A stretch of DNA of 64,000 nt from an uncultured Eubacteriales bacterium (GCA_900314565.1 OMVU01000007.1:3541-67540); one strand, 5' to 3'. Shown: positions 1 to 9,450, counted from the stretch's first letter. A program made the numbers and translations. The notes: a model not told the origin generated them from the letters alone.

Positions 1-39
1 ATTCCACATCTTTCGTTCATGAAGAAGTTCTAAGGCTTG

Positions 40-91
40 TGCAGATTGTTTGAATTGTTCACACAATTCCATTTCGCACAGGGTTTCGCAA
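40..91. repeat. R3 hairpin repeat, partial copy
   Basis: Shares a stretch of about 50 bases with 35304-35354, including TTCACACAATTCCATTTCGC and the closing TTTCGCAA. In the fuller copy at 35279-35350 these bases form the right arm of a long hairpin; here the left arm is only partly matched. It lies in the leader of the ferredoxin oxidoreductase operon. Function is unknown. Confidence 0.65.
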
Positions 92-192
92 GCGCCTTTT
101 ACAAATAAGGCCGGAAAGAGACGTACAAATCGTGCGCTGTCTTCCGGCAGACACTATCAACTTACAACTAATAATCAAGGAGACTCCAGAAA

Positions 193-423
193 ATGAAAAG
201 ACGGTTCAAGGTTGTATTCAACCGGGAAAAATGCAAAGGCTGCGAGCTCTGCATCAACTTCTGTCCAAAGAAGATTCTTGCGCTGGACCCTGAAGTCAAT
301 GCCAAGGGCTACCATCCCGCAGGCATCACGGATCAGGAGAGCTGCATCGGCTGCCAGAGCTGCGCGACGATGTGTCCGGACTGCTGTATCAGCATCTATC
401 AGTTAGAGGAGGGTGAATCATGA
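193..423 (+). CDS. 4Fe-4S ferredoxin subunit of 2-oxoacid:ferredoxin oxidoreductase
   Basis: A 76-residue dicluster ferredoxin. Two CxxCxxCxxxCP motifs are visible, starting near residue 14 (CKGCELC) and residue 51 (CIGCQSC), each binding one [4Fe-4S] cluster. In this family the subunit passes electrons from the thiamine-diphosphate site of the catalytic subunits to free ferredoxin in the cytoplasm. AAGGAG precedes the ATG. The stop overlaps the next start (ATGA), and three more subunits follow without gaps, so this is the delta (VorD/KorD-like) subunit of a four-gene operon. The exact 2-oxoacid (branched-chain or 2-oxoglutarate) cannot be told from sequence alone. Confidence 0.93.
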   Translation: MKRRFKVVFNREKCKGCELCINFCPKKILALDPEVNAKGYHPAGITDQESCIGCQSCATMCPDCCISIYQLEEGES

Positions 424-1495
424 GCAGAATCCTGATGAAGGGAAACGAAGCCTTTGCCGAAGCGGCGATCAGAGCGGGAGTAAAATGTTATTTCGGCTAT
501 CCGATCACGCCGCAGAACGAAATTCCAGAATATATGAGCCATGAACTTCCGAAGGCAGGCGGAGCGTTCATCCAGGCCGAGTCCGAGCTTGCGGCCATCA
601 GTATGGCATACGGCGCTGCAGCAAGCGGCGGCCGCGTATTTATTTCCACGAGCTCCCCGGGACTTGCTCTCATGCAGGAAGGCATCGGTTTCATCGCCTC
701 CTGTGAAGTGCCGCTGGTCATCCTGAACGTATCCCGCGGCGGCCCCGGCGTCGGCGGCATCCAGCCCGGCCAGGCAGATTACCTGCAGGTCACACGCGGC
801 GGATACAACGGTGACGTCAAAGTCCCCGTATTTGCACCGTCCAGCATTCAGGAGTGCGCGAATCTCATCTATGAGTGCTTCGACATCGCAGAAAAGTACC
901 GCAATCCGGTCGTCATCCTCGCAGACGGCATGCTCGGCCAGATGATGGAGCCCGTTGAACTTCCCGAAGCAAAGGGGATCACTCCGGTAGAAAAGATCAA
1001 CGAAGTGAAGCCGTGGGCGATCACAGGTACAGACTACCACGAGGGCAGAAATGTCGTCTACTCCCTGCGTCTCGACCCGCAGGCTCTCGAAAATCACGTC
1101 GAGGATATGTTCGCAAGGTATGCTGAGGCTGAGAAAGAACTGGTCCGCTGGACCGATCAGGGCCTCGACGACGCTGAGATCGTCTTCGTCGCGTTCGGCA
1201 CGACATCCAGACTCTGTGCGGAAGCAAGCGAGATCCTCGCTGAGCGCGGGATTAAGGCCGGTCTCATCCGTCCGATCTCCCTGTGGCCTTTCCCGGATGC
1301 GGCATTTGACAAGATAGGTCCGAACGCAAAGGTCGTCATTTCCACGGAGCTCTCCATGGGTCAGATGATCTTCGATGTCAAAAACGCTGTCCGCGGCCGC
1401 TGGCCGGTCGCACTCATTAACCGGACCGGCGGTATGGTCCCCTCCTCGATCGAGATCGCGGACCGCGCGGAGAAGGCTTTAAAGGAGGCAGGAAA

Positions 1496-1499
<4 letters not shown>
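420..1499 (+). CDS. vorB: 2-oxoacid:ferredoxin oxidoreductase, alpha subunit (VorB type)
   Basis: A 359-residue alpha subunit carrying the pyrimidine-binding and transketolase-C-like domains of thiamine-diphosphate 2-oxoacid:ferredoxin oxidoreductases. The N-terminal stretch with GNEAFAEAAIRAG and GYPITPQNEIPEY is typical of the VorB/KorA branch. The enzyme oxidatively decarboxylates a 2-oxoacid to its acyl-CoA, reducing ferredoxin. The start follows GAGGAGGGTGAATC and overlaps the ferredoxin stop by 4 bases; the end overlaps the beta gene the same way, consistent with translational coupling. The symbol is used for family membership; substrate specificity is inferred. Confidence 0.9.
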
Positions 1500-2239
<740 letters not shown>

Positions 2240-2241
2240 TC

Positions 2242-2769
2242 ATGAAGAAAAAACTGTTTTTTGCCGGCGCAGGCGGACAGGGTGCCCTTGCGATCGGTCA
2301 GATGATCGCCAAAGCTGCTATGGATGAGGGGCTGGAAGTTACATGGCTTCCGTCCTACGGCCCGGAAATGAGAGGCGGCACCGCCAACTGCACGGTCGTG
2401 GTCTCCGACCGCCCGATCAGCTGCCCGCTCATCAACGACGCGGATGTCCTGGTCGTGATGAATCTGCCCTCCCTGACCAAGTTCCAGTCCATGGTCGTTC
2501 CGGGCGGTACGCTCTTTATCAACAGCTCGCTCGTCCCGGAGACCTCCAACAGGGACGATATCAAGGTCATCGAAGTGCCCGCCAACGAGAAGGCTTCCGA
2601 ACTCGGGAACGAGAGAGCCTCCAACATCGTCATGCTGAGCGCTATCCTGAAGGAGACCGGAATCGTCAAGGAAGAGACTGTGCGCCACGAGATCGAGAAG
2701 ACATTCAGCGGCCGGAAGGCAAAATTCCTGCCGGCGAACCTGGCAGCGCTCAAGTCCTATCTGGACTGA
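2242..2769 (+). CDS. 2-oxoacid:ferredoxin oxidoreductase, gamma subunit
   Basis: A 175-residue gamma subunit. FAGAGGQG near the N terminus and SYGPEMRGGTANC are hallmarks of the gamma domain, which closes the complex and contributes to CoA and substrate handling. I place the start at the ATG at 2242 because GGAGGG lies at ideal spacing before it; a TTG six bases earlier would overlap the beta stop but is too close to that site. It is the last gene of the operon and is followed by a clear terminator. Confidence 0.9.
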   Translation: MKKKLFFAGAGGQGALAIGQMIAKAAMDEGLEVTWLPSYGPEMRGGTANCTVVVSDRPISCPLINDADVLVVMNLPSLTKFQSMVVPGGTLFINSSLVPETSNRDDIKVIEVPANEKASELGNERASNIVMLSAILKETGIVKEETVRHEIEKTFSGRKAKFLPANLAALKSYLD

Positions 2770-2791
2770 GACTGCAGGCAGGTAAATATAC

Positions 2792-2825
2792 AGAAGGCAG
2801 CGGGATCCCGCTGCCTTCTTTTATT
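2792..2825 (+). terminator. Rho-independent terminator of the oxidoreductase operon
   Basis: AGAAGGCAGCGGG is followed immediately by its complement CCCGCTGCCTTCT and a TTTTATT tract, 22 bases after the gamma stop codon. Confidence 0.85.
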
Positions 2826-2862
2826 CTTTCTCTTATTCTTCATCACGCTTTTCCCTGTGATT

Positions 2863-2971
2863 TTTATTCTTCATCACGCAATACTCGTGATTTTAATCAT
2901 GAGATACGCGCGCAAAGTGGAAGGTGCTTCGCACCCTGCGCGGCGCTGCAGGAACGCTGAAGCGTTCCTGA
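2863..2971 (+). repeat. R1 dispersed element, copy lacking the middle
   Basis: Matches the 5' hairpin (ACTCGTGA...TCATGAGAT) and the 3' part (GAAGGTGCTTCGCACC, then an AGGAACGCTGAAGCGTTCCT hairpin) of the full elements at 4708-4890 and 44216-44399. The central stretch and inner arm are missing. It sits between two genes that end toward each other. Confidence 0.75.
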
Positions 2972-2980
2972 ATATACTTT

Positions 2981-3826
2981 TCACGCCTTGTACGTCAGAT
3001 TCTCAAACTGGAAATTCTTCACATTCTCAAGAGTCGGCTCCGCATCTGCCGCGCCGGAAATCACCACGTCTTTGATCTCTACATTCTCAACATTCTTAAG
3101 ATACATGCTGACACCGGACATATCCGGGAAATTATCCATCATGACCGGGTTCTGGGGCTTCCGCTCCTCCTCCGGAAGGAAACTGACCTTCACTCCGTCA
3201 AGGATGATCCCCCCGACCGGCCTCTCCGGAAGACCGCACACGCAGACGAACGACGCGTCCGCGCCCCGGCACTCGACGTTCTGAAGACGGATCGTGCCGA
3301 CGACCGGCGTCATCTCGTCCACCGGACGCGCTTCCTGATTCTGTACGTAATCACTGTGGCCGTCGGGATCACAGAAGTAGAACATATTGACCGTGAGCGG
3401 CATATGGACACGATCCATGACCACATTGTCAATGACAAGATCATCGAGGACCGACCTTTCTCCGCGGCCGCGCCTTGTCTTGATGCGGACGCCGCGGTCC
3501 GTCCTGTCGAAAATGCACTTGCTGACGCGGACATTTTCAACGCCGGAAGCCGCCTCGCTGCCCAGCGTGACACTTCCATGACCGCGCATCAGGTTGCAGT
3601 TCCGGATCTCGATCCCGGACGTCCTCCTGAAATGATACCGGCTCATATAATATTTTCCGCTCTTGATGGCGATGCAGTCATCCCCGACGGAAATCTCGGT
3701 CCCGATGAGAAGGACATCGGTGCAGCTCTCCGGATCGAAACCGTCCGTGTTCGGAGAATCGTCCGGATTGAAGATCCTGATATTCATCACGCGCAGACCG
3801 TCGCAGTAATACGGATGGACTGTTCA
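2981..3826 (-). pseudogene. GH28 polygalacturonase-family, N-terminal half lost
   Basis: The remaining open frame of about 270 residues is the C-terminal two thirds of a GH28 pectin-degrading enzyme, which is normally about 450-520 residues. All family catalytic motifs are intact: NTDGFDP, GDDCIAIKSG, RGHGSVTLGSE and RIKTRRGRG. Reading upstream in frame continues as TVHPYYCDGLRV, typical GH28 sequence, and then meets TGA near 3826. Nothing recognisable as the N-terminal half lies between there and the next gene end at 3940. The other frame just upstream reads LNSPS, the residues expected before WTVHP, so a small frameshifting deletion may also be present. No signal peptide or plausible start remains. 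Confidence 0.8.
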
Positions 3827-3871
3827 GCGAACTGAACGGCTTTCTTGAAGGGCGGAAAATCTGATTTTCAG

Positions 3872-3908
3872 GCGCTGTCCCGGCTTTGACCGGACAGCGC
3901 GTTTTTTT
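3872..3908 (+). terminator. Stem-loop with T tract
   Basis: GCGCTGTCC and GGACAGCGC form a stem followed by seven T on the + strand. Both flanking genes are on the minus strand, where the stem has no T tract, so this may be a relic of the sequence lost from the GH28 gene. Confidence 0.45.
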
Positions 3909-3939
3909 GCGGCGGACCGCAGCCGACTCTTCTCCCCGG

Positions 3940-4617
3940 TCACTTCCCCATGAGAAAGAGCAGGAACTTTGCCGCAAGCTCCCTTCTCTGACTGTTGGCC
4001 GGAAAGGCCGCATACAGGCTTACACCTTCCTTTCCTTTATATGTATAATTCGAGGTCAGAAGGGAAGAGTCGTCGACGCACACAGCTACAGGCACATTCC
4101 CTGCGTACAGGAGCTTTCCCTCCCCGTCGAGAGATTTGACGAGATCCGGATCGAGGATCGTTCGGAGGTCATCGAACCAGTCCTGAGCGATATACCGCTC
4201 GATGACATCCTGGCCGGATACCACGAAATCAAGCGATCCGCTCATGACGAGGGACAGAAGCTTCTGCTCGTCCTCGTAGCCGTACTTGATCAGCTCCGAT
4301 TCTTCCGTGTCGGCAGCGATATATGTGTTGCTGTCGATCGCAATGTAATCTTTTTTCGACTTGAGCGCCTACTTTTCAAAGGCCTTCTTAACATTCTCCT
4401 CAGCCGAGTCTTCGGCCATAAAATTGATCATCTTGACACTGAGGGATTCCGGGTGCCTGAAAATCGTGGACCGCAGAAGCAGGATCATAACGACTGACAC
4501 GAACACGATAAAAATCGTCGGAAGCAGATAATAATCTTTAAAATATTGTACTTTCTGCGGGAAGGGCGCTTTCTTGATCTGTTCGCGCTCTTCCCGGAAT
4601 TCATCCATCAGGGGCAT
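3940..4617 (-). pseudogene. Membrane-anchored protein interrupted by in-frame TAG
   Basis: The frame runs 226 codons without frameshift but has a TAG at 4369-4371. The first part has a cytoplasmic charged N terminus (MPLMDEFREEREQ), then one membrane segment (about residues 28-50, LLPTIFIVFVSVVMILLLR). The second part continues in the same frame (ALKSKKDYIAIDSNTYIAADTEE...) and reads as an extracytoplasmic domain ending LAAKFLLFLMGK. I do not recognise the domain; one-pass proteins of this design are common in Clostridia. The simplest reading is a recent nonsense mutation in an otherwise intact gene. Stop-codon readthrough or a sequencing error cannot be excluded. Confidence 0.7.
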
Positions 4618-4707
4618 TTTTGAAATTCTCCTTCGAGCCGCATCTTTTGCGCGGTTTCATCATCCGGAACGCTCCGGTGTTCCAGCCGCCCAATTAAGTC
4701 TGTCATT

Positions 4708-4890
4708 TTATTCTTCATCGCGCAATACTCGTGATTTTAATCGTGAGATACGCACGCAAAGTGAAAATCGCCTTCATCGTAAGTACAATCTTGCGATGAA
4801 GAATAAAAGCCTCCGGCGGATCGCAGCCGCGCAAAGAAGAAGGTGCTTCGCACCTCGCGCGGCGCGGCAAGAACGCTGAGGCGTTCTTGA
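4708..4890 (+). repeat. R1 dispersed foldback element, full copy
   Basis: Left arm TTTATTCTTCATCGCG at 4708-4723 pairs with TGCGATGAAGAATAAA at 4792-4807. Inside is a hairpin CTCGTGAT-TTTA-ATCGTGAG. After the right arm come a GGTGCTTCGCACC hairpin and CAAGAACG-CTGAGG-CGTTCTTG. The whole is nearly identical to 44216-44399, and parts recur at 2863, 8456, 15397, 20190, 51286 and 53386. It lies between two minus-strand genes. Confidence 0.85.
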
Positions 4891-4904
4891 TCTTCTGCCT
4901 GTCC

Positions 4905-4996
4905 TCATTCTTTACCGAAGCCTCTTCTCACTCTTTACCGAAGCCTCTTCTCACTCTTTATCGAAGCCCATCCTCACTCTTTAACGAACCGGGTCG
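4905..4996 (-). repeat. 23-bp tandem repeat copying the lacI-family gene 3' end
   Basis: Units start at 4905, 4928, 4951 and 4974, exactly 23 bases apart. The unit at 4974 is the last 23 bases of the LacI-family gene, beginning with its stop codon on the complementary strand. Each unit reads TTCGNTAAAGANTGA on the gene strand, so the terminal codons and stop are repeated three extra times beyond the gene. Confidence 0.85.
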
Positions 4997-6020
4997 TGCT
5001 CCGCTCAATGACGGCATAGGGAACCGTGATCTTATGCACGAGTTCCACCTCCTCCGGGTTCTGCAGATACTGCAGGATCCGGTCCACCGTGTGAGAGCAG
5101 ATCTCATCCAAATGATTGTCGATACTCGTAAGCTCCGGTTCACAGGCCAGGCTGAGCGTCGAATTGTTGTAGCCGACCACAGACAGATCCTCCGGGACTT
5201 TCTTCCCGGTATCCGCAGCATACTTCAGTGCGCCGATCGCAATTTCATCCTCCGTCGCGATGAGCGCGTCAAACGGCAAAATCGAATCTCCTTTCAGGTA
5301 CTCACGGACGTATTCGATGCTTTTCTCGACATACAGCAGCATATCCTCTCTGAAGGGAATCCCGGCCTCCGAAAGTCCGTCCAAGTAGCCTTTCAGCTTT
5401 TTGTTCGCACTGTAGGAGCGCGAATCCGTGGCAAAAATGATCGACCTGTGACCGCTTGCGATCAGCTTTCTCGTGACCTCCAGAACTGCCTTCCGGTTAT
5501 CGCTCACGGCCGAATAAACATTTTCCCCTTCTATATTGCAGTTGATCGTAAAGACCGGGACCTTCTGCGCAGCTTCCCGGATATATTCGGTCTCTTCCGG
5601 ATCTCCGCTTCTGCCCGCGTAAGTAGAGCCGACAAGGATCAGCGCGTCAATGTGCTTGGACAAAAGGACCTTGGTCTGAAGCTTCTTTCCCTCAAGTTCA
5701 AACCCGCTGCAGCTCAAGATACAGTTATACCCCTCCTCTGCCAGCTTTTTTTCAAGATAATCAACAGACGCTGCCATAAATGTGTCCGCGATCGTCGGGA
5801 CCAGGATCCCGACCGCATGCATCGTGTTCAGTCCAAGCCCCTGCGCGAACGCATTTGGCGTATAGTCGATCTCCGCCATGATCTTTTCGACCTTTTTCCT
5901 GGTCTTTTCACTGACTTTACCCGAATGGTTCATGACACGGGAGACCGTTGCGATCGAGACATTGGCCATTCTTGCAATATCGTAAATATTTACGGATCCG
6001 TCCCTGCAGTCCTTTTCCAT
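4974..6020 (-). CDS. LacI-family transcriptional regulator
   Basis: A 348-residue repressor of usual family length. The helix-turn-helix is at residues 11-32 (VNIYDIARMANVSIATVSRV), with hinge helix (TPNAFAQGLGL), then a periplasmic-binding-protein-like sensor domain (HAVGILVPTIADTF onwards) for a sugar effector. It is transcribed away from the ankyrin-GH43 gene, and a perfect palindrome lies in the shared intergenic region, so it probably controls that gene and itself. The effector is likely a xylan- or arabinan-derived sugar, which is inference from the neighbour. AAAGGAAAAG precedes the start. Confidence 0.9.
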   Translation of the reverse strand: MEKDCRDGSVNIYDIARMANVSIATVSRVMNHSGKVSEKTRKKVEKIMAEIDYTPNAFAQGLGLNTMHAVGILVPTIADTFMAASVDYLEKKLAEEGYNCILSCSGFELEGKKLQTKVLLSKHIDALILVGSTYAGRSGDPEETEYIREAAQKVPVFTINCNIEGENVYSAVSDNRKAVLEVTRKLIASGHRSIIFATDSRSYSANKKLKGYLDGLSEAGIPFREDMLLYVEKSIEYVREYLKGDSILPFDALIATEDEIAIGALKYAADTGKKVPEDLSVVGYNNSTLSLACEPELTSIDNHLDEICSHTVDRILQYLQNPEEVELVHKITVPYAVIERSTTRFVKE

Positions 6021-6114
6021 GGCTTTTCTTTTCCTTTCACACCATTTATAATTATTTCGGATGTCAAAAAGATTATGTAAGCCTCAATTAACGTGTTTTT
6101 TTGACTTCACCCCC

Positions 6115-6129
6115 AGCACTGAAAGTGCT
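6115..6129. promoter_or_regulatory. Probable LacI-family operator
   Basis: Palindrome AGCACT-GAA-AGTGCT between the divergent LacI-family and GH43 genes. A second, wider inverted pair ATGTAAGC (6074-6081) and GCTTACAT (6127-6134) overlaps it. Assignment to the adjacent regulator is inference. Confidence 0.55.
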
Positions 6130-6235
6130 TACATACATCTTACTTCATTTTCCATTTTTTTCAAATACTTAAATTAAGTTTTCTTTCATTTTCTTCCATT
6201 TACTTTCAATTTCTTCAGAAAGGAGGGAACATCCG

Positions 6236-8272
6236 ATGTCGCCTCTGCAAAAAGCCATTGAAAATGAAGATCTGCCCTCAGTCCGCCGTCTTCTCACTGA
6301 ATCCCCCAATCTCATCGACGAGTGCATCGGTCCGAAACACATTCCCCTTGCGCTCCATGCAGCCCGTGCCAGTTCCTTTGAGATCCTCCGCTATATCGTC
6401 GAGTATTCCAGGGCTAGCCTTGATATCTATGACGACGACAGACGGAATATTCTCCACTACGGGGCTATGTCCGGAGATCCGGAGCGCTGCCGTTATCTCG
6501 TGGAACGCTGCGGCATGGATCCGCTCAGCGGGGACAGGGACCTTGTGACCCCCTACGAGATCTCATGGGACCTCGCCCGCGGCGGAACCGGCGAAGAACT
6601 CTATGCCTGGTTCCTGGACAAAATCGGCTGTCCTTATGAGGAAATGTACAAAAACCCCATCCGCACCGGCTTCTTCCCGGATCCGTCCATTCTGGCACAC
6701 GGGGATGATTTTTACATGGTCAATTCTTCCTTCATATATTTTCCGTGTATCCCCATCTCCCACTCCACGGATCTCGTACACTGGGAAATAATCGGCTGGG
6801 CCATCACCAATCCGGACTGGGCGCTCCTCGACGAACTTGAGGGCGGCCGCGGATACTGGGCTCCGGATATATCCTATGATAACGGGCGGTTCTATATCAC
6901 CGCGACCTACCGTCTGAACGACACCGGAACGGTCTACCGCCGCCAGATGGTGGTCTCCTCAGACCGCCCGGAAGGACCGTACAGCAAGCCTGTCTTCATT
7001 AATGAGGACGGTATCGATCCGTCCCTCTTCCACGAAGACGGAAAACATTATATGCTGCTGAACCGCGGTGCGAGACTGTTCCGGCTCTCGGACGACTGCA
7101 CGAAGCAGGTGAGCGAGGCGAAGCTCCTCTACTACGGAAGTCAGAAACATGCGCCGGAAGGATCCCATCTTCTGAAAAAAGACGGCTGGTACTATCTCTT
7201 CCAGGCGGAGGGCGGGACCGGTCCGGGACATCGGATCACCGTTGCGAGAAGCCGGGCGCTCTTCGGCGTCTACACGCCCTGCCCATACAATCCCATCATG
7301 CGGCAGAATGACCCGGAAGCCGGCATCCAGCGCTGCGGACACGGAAAGCCGGTCAGAACAAACGACGGACGCTGGTACATGGTCTACCTGTGCGGAAGAA
7401 CGCTCGATGGAAAATACAGTATTCTGGGCCGTGAGACAGCTCTCGACCCGATCACATGGACGCCGGACGGCTGGCCGCTGGTCAACGGACTCAAAGGTCC
7501 GTCGGTCCTGCAGATTCCGCCGTTCCGCAGGAACAGCGCAGCCGACATGCTGCCCTCCGACAACAGCGCAGCTGACACGCTGCCCTCCGACAGTTCCTGC
7601 ATGAGGCCGGTTTCCGACCCGTGCGGATGGATGACCCCAAGACCTCCGCAGGCAGACGCGGTCCGCTGGCAGAAGGATGGCTCCGTGCTTCTGCTCTCGA
7701 GCCCGGCACCGCTCTCCTCCGTAGACGCAAGGAACATTTTCCTCCGCAGGCAGACGCGCTTCGACTTCACAGCGCAGGCGGACCTTATCCTGCCCGTGCT
7801 CACGCTCGGACAGGAAGCGGGACTCATCTGCTACTATGACGAGAATACCTGGATTTCCTGCACGGCCGCCGGCAGGGAGCACGGAAGCTTCGCATTCTTC
7901 GTAAAGGAGCACATTGGAAAGGAGACGACTGTCCTCGGGGGCGATTCAGTGTGGGAACCGTCGGACATCCCGGATGATGCCCTCTCAAAAATACGGACGG
8001 ACATCCTTGAAAGCGGTCTGCGTCTGCGCTTCACCGTCACAGTCAGAAAGCTCCGCCGGCACTTCACCGTCGAAGAGCTCTCTGTCGTGCCCGGACAGGA
8101 TCCGCAGGCATCCCGTGTCCTTTTCGAGGCCGACTGCCCCAACGTGTACTACCTCTGTGACGAGGGCATCCGCATGGGGAAGCGTTTTACCGGTGCTATG
8201 ATCGGCGTCTGCGGGGCCGGCGGAAACGGGCAGTTCCGCTATCTTTTAAAGCAGTACCGGGAATCAGAGTAA
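6236..8272 (+). CDS. Ankyrin-repeat / GH43 glycosidase fusion
   Basis: A 678-residue protein with no signal peptide, so probably cytoplasmic. Residues 1-135 are three to four ankyrin-type helical repeats (SPLQKAIENEDLPSVRRLL; DDDRRNILHYGAMSGD). From about residue 143 a five-bladed GH43 fold begins, with the catalytic base D149 (FFPDPS), pKa-tuning D261 (GIDPSLF) and acid E308 (HAPEGSH) all present. A linker near residues 440-465 contains a duplicated 10-residue Ser-rich segment, followed by a beta-sandwich-like C-terminal domain to residue 678. GH43 enzymes remove xylose or arabinose from plant oligosaccharides; the exact substrate is not decidable here. Ankyrin units suggest docking to a protein partner. 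AAAGGAGGG precedes the start. Confidence 0.85.
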   Translation: MSPLQKAIENEDLPSVRRLLTESPNLIDECIGPKHIPLALHAARASSFEILRYIVEYSRASLDIYDDDRRNILHYGAMSGDPERCRYLVERCGMDPLSGDRDLVTPYEISWDLARGGTGEELYAWFLDKIGCPYEEMYKNPIRTGFFPDPSILAHGDDFYMVNSSFIYFPCIPISHSTDLVHWEIIGWAITNPDWALLDELEGGRGYWAPDISYDNGRFYITATYRLNDTGTVYRRQMVVSSDRPEGPYSKPVFINEDGIDPSLFHEDGKHYMLLNRGARLFRLSDDCTKQVSEAKLLYYGSQKHAPEGSHLLKKDGWYYLFQAEGGTGPGHRITVARSRALFGVYTPCPYNPIMRQNDPEAGIQRCGHGKPVRTNDGRWYMVYLCGRTLDGKYSILGRETALDPITWTPDGWPLVNGLKGPSVLQIPPFRRNSAADMLPSDNSAADTLPSDSSCMRPVSDPCGWMTPRPPQADAVRWQKDGSVLLLSSPAPLSSVDARNIFLRRQTRFDFTAQADLILPVLTLGQEAGLICYYDENTWISCTAAGREHGSFAFFVKEHIGKETTVLGGDSVWEPSDIPDDALSKIRTDILESGLRLRFTVTVRKLRRHFTVEELSVVPGQDPQASRVLFEADCPNVYYLCDEGIRMGKRFTGAMIGVCGAGGNGQFRYLLKQYRESE

Positions 8273-8315
8273 AGGGCTGACACTTTCCACATCCGGCCTC
8301 CTGAAGCTCCCGGCC

Positions 8316-8435
8316 GTGAAGTTCACAGCCATGAAGTGCAAGGCCACGAAGTTCAAAGCCATGAAGTGCAAGGCCACGAAGTTCAAAGCCATGAAGTGCA
8401 AGGCCACGAAGTTCAAAGCCATGAAGTTCACAGTG
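8316..8435. repeat. 15-bp tandem repeat, eight units
   Basis: Alternating 15-base units ATGAAGTGCAAGGCC and ACGAAGTTCAAAGCC, flanked by variants, fill 120 bases and form 30-bp higher-order repeats. It lies 40 bases past the ankyrin-GH43 stop and next to an R1 fragment. A short open frame runs through it but has no ribosome site and looks incidental. Confidence 0.85.
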
Positions 8436-8455
8436 TTCAAAAGAGAGATGAAAGT

Positions 8456-8525
8456 TCAAGAACGCCTCAGCGTTCTTGCCGCGACGTGCGCGGCGCGGCA
8501 GCACCTTCCACTGCGCACGTCTGCA
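8456..8525 (-). repeat. R1 fragment, inverted
   Basis: Contains CAAGAACG-CCTCAG-CGTTCTTG and a variant middle stretch (GACGTGCGCGGCGCGGCAGC) that matches the copy at 53386-53460 in reverse orientation. These two form a subtype of R1. Confidence 0.7.
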
Positions 8526-8572
8526 ATCCATTATGCCGATAATGGATTCCGGGCATTTTCAATGCAGCCAAA

Positions 8573-8616
8573 AAGGGGTGTTGATCAACTGAAGTTTTCA
8601 GTTAATTAACACCCCT
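8573..8616. other. Long stem-loop
   Basis: AAGGGGTGTT pairs with AACACCCCTT, and the interior AACTGAA pairs with TTCAGTT. There is no T tract, so it is not a standard terminator. It lies between the 15-bp repeat and the R2 array. Confidence 0.6.
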
Positions 8617-8780
8617 TAGGTATCATTCAGTTTACTGATGTTATTTATTCCTCAACGGCACCCTGCGCTGGATCCGAAATGGCAGGCTCCAGCGCAGATT
8701 TACTTTGGCAAAGTCTAATTTAGTTTGTCAATTAACCACCAAATTTTTCATTGATTTAATTGACAAGTATAATTTCCTTC

Positions 8781-9184
8781 ATTTGTTCTACAAGGATTTC
8801 TGTCTCTGAGTGCCGTTTGGGCATAGATTGCTGATTTCCAACATTTGTTCTACAAGGATTTTTGTCTCTGAGTGCCATTTGGGCACAGAAGACTGATTTC
8901 CAGCATTTGTTCTACAAGAATTTTTGTCTCTGAGTGCCGTTTAGGCACAGAAGACCGGTTTCCAGCATTTGTTCTACATAAATCAGGATGGCCTTTGGGG
9001 GACAAATGAATACAAAGCGGCTTCTGTGCCTATTCGGCCGGATTCAGACGAAAACCCATGGTGAACAAATTCGAGATAAGCGCTTCCTGTGCCTAATCGG
9101 CCGGATTCAGACGAAAACCCATGGTGAACAAATTCATGATAAGCGCTTCCTGTGCCTAATCGCCCAAAACCGGACGAAAATATA
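8781..9184. repeat. R2 palindromic array of 62-63-bp units
   Basis: Forward units start ATTTGTTCTAC at 8781, 8843, 8905 and 8967 (period 62) and contain GTTTAGGCAC-like boxes. After a centre near 8985-9015, units in the opposite orientation follow (GTGCCTAATCGGCCGG at about 9027, 9090 and 9153, period 63). The two arms are homologous when one is reversed. The region lies between convergent gene ends. A similar array with the same ATTTGTTC and GTTTAGG boxes is at 47145-47660. Confidence 0.85.
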
Positions 9185-9450
9185 TGTTAAACTAATCAAA
9201 AAAGACCCCTCTGTGCACACCTGCAAATACAAATCCACCATTTCGCAGGAGAAGAATTCTCTTATCTTATCCTGCGCAATCGTGATATCGAAGGGATATC
9301 CTCCGCTTTCAAAAGTAAGAATCAGCACTGCATATAGCAGCCATTTACAAATAAAATTCTGCTATAAGCAATGCTGATTCTTTATAATGCGACAGCCTCT
9401 TTTTACGAACACTGTTCTTTTTTCTTTCCTGCTCAACGAACGGTATCATC

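Noticed and set aside
4887..6080. Long open frame antisense to the LacI gene
   Set aside because: Shadow frame produced by third-position G/C bias of the opposite strand.
8781..9184. CRISPR array
   Set aside because: The whole 62-bp unit is similar; there is no short repeat alternating with unique spacers, the arms face each other, and no cas gene is present.
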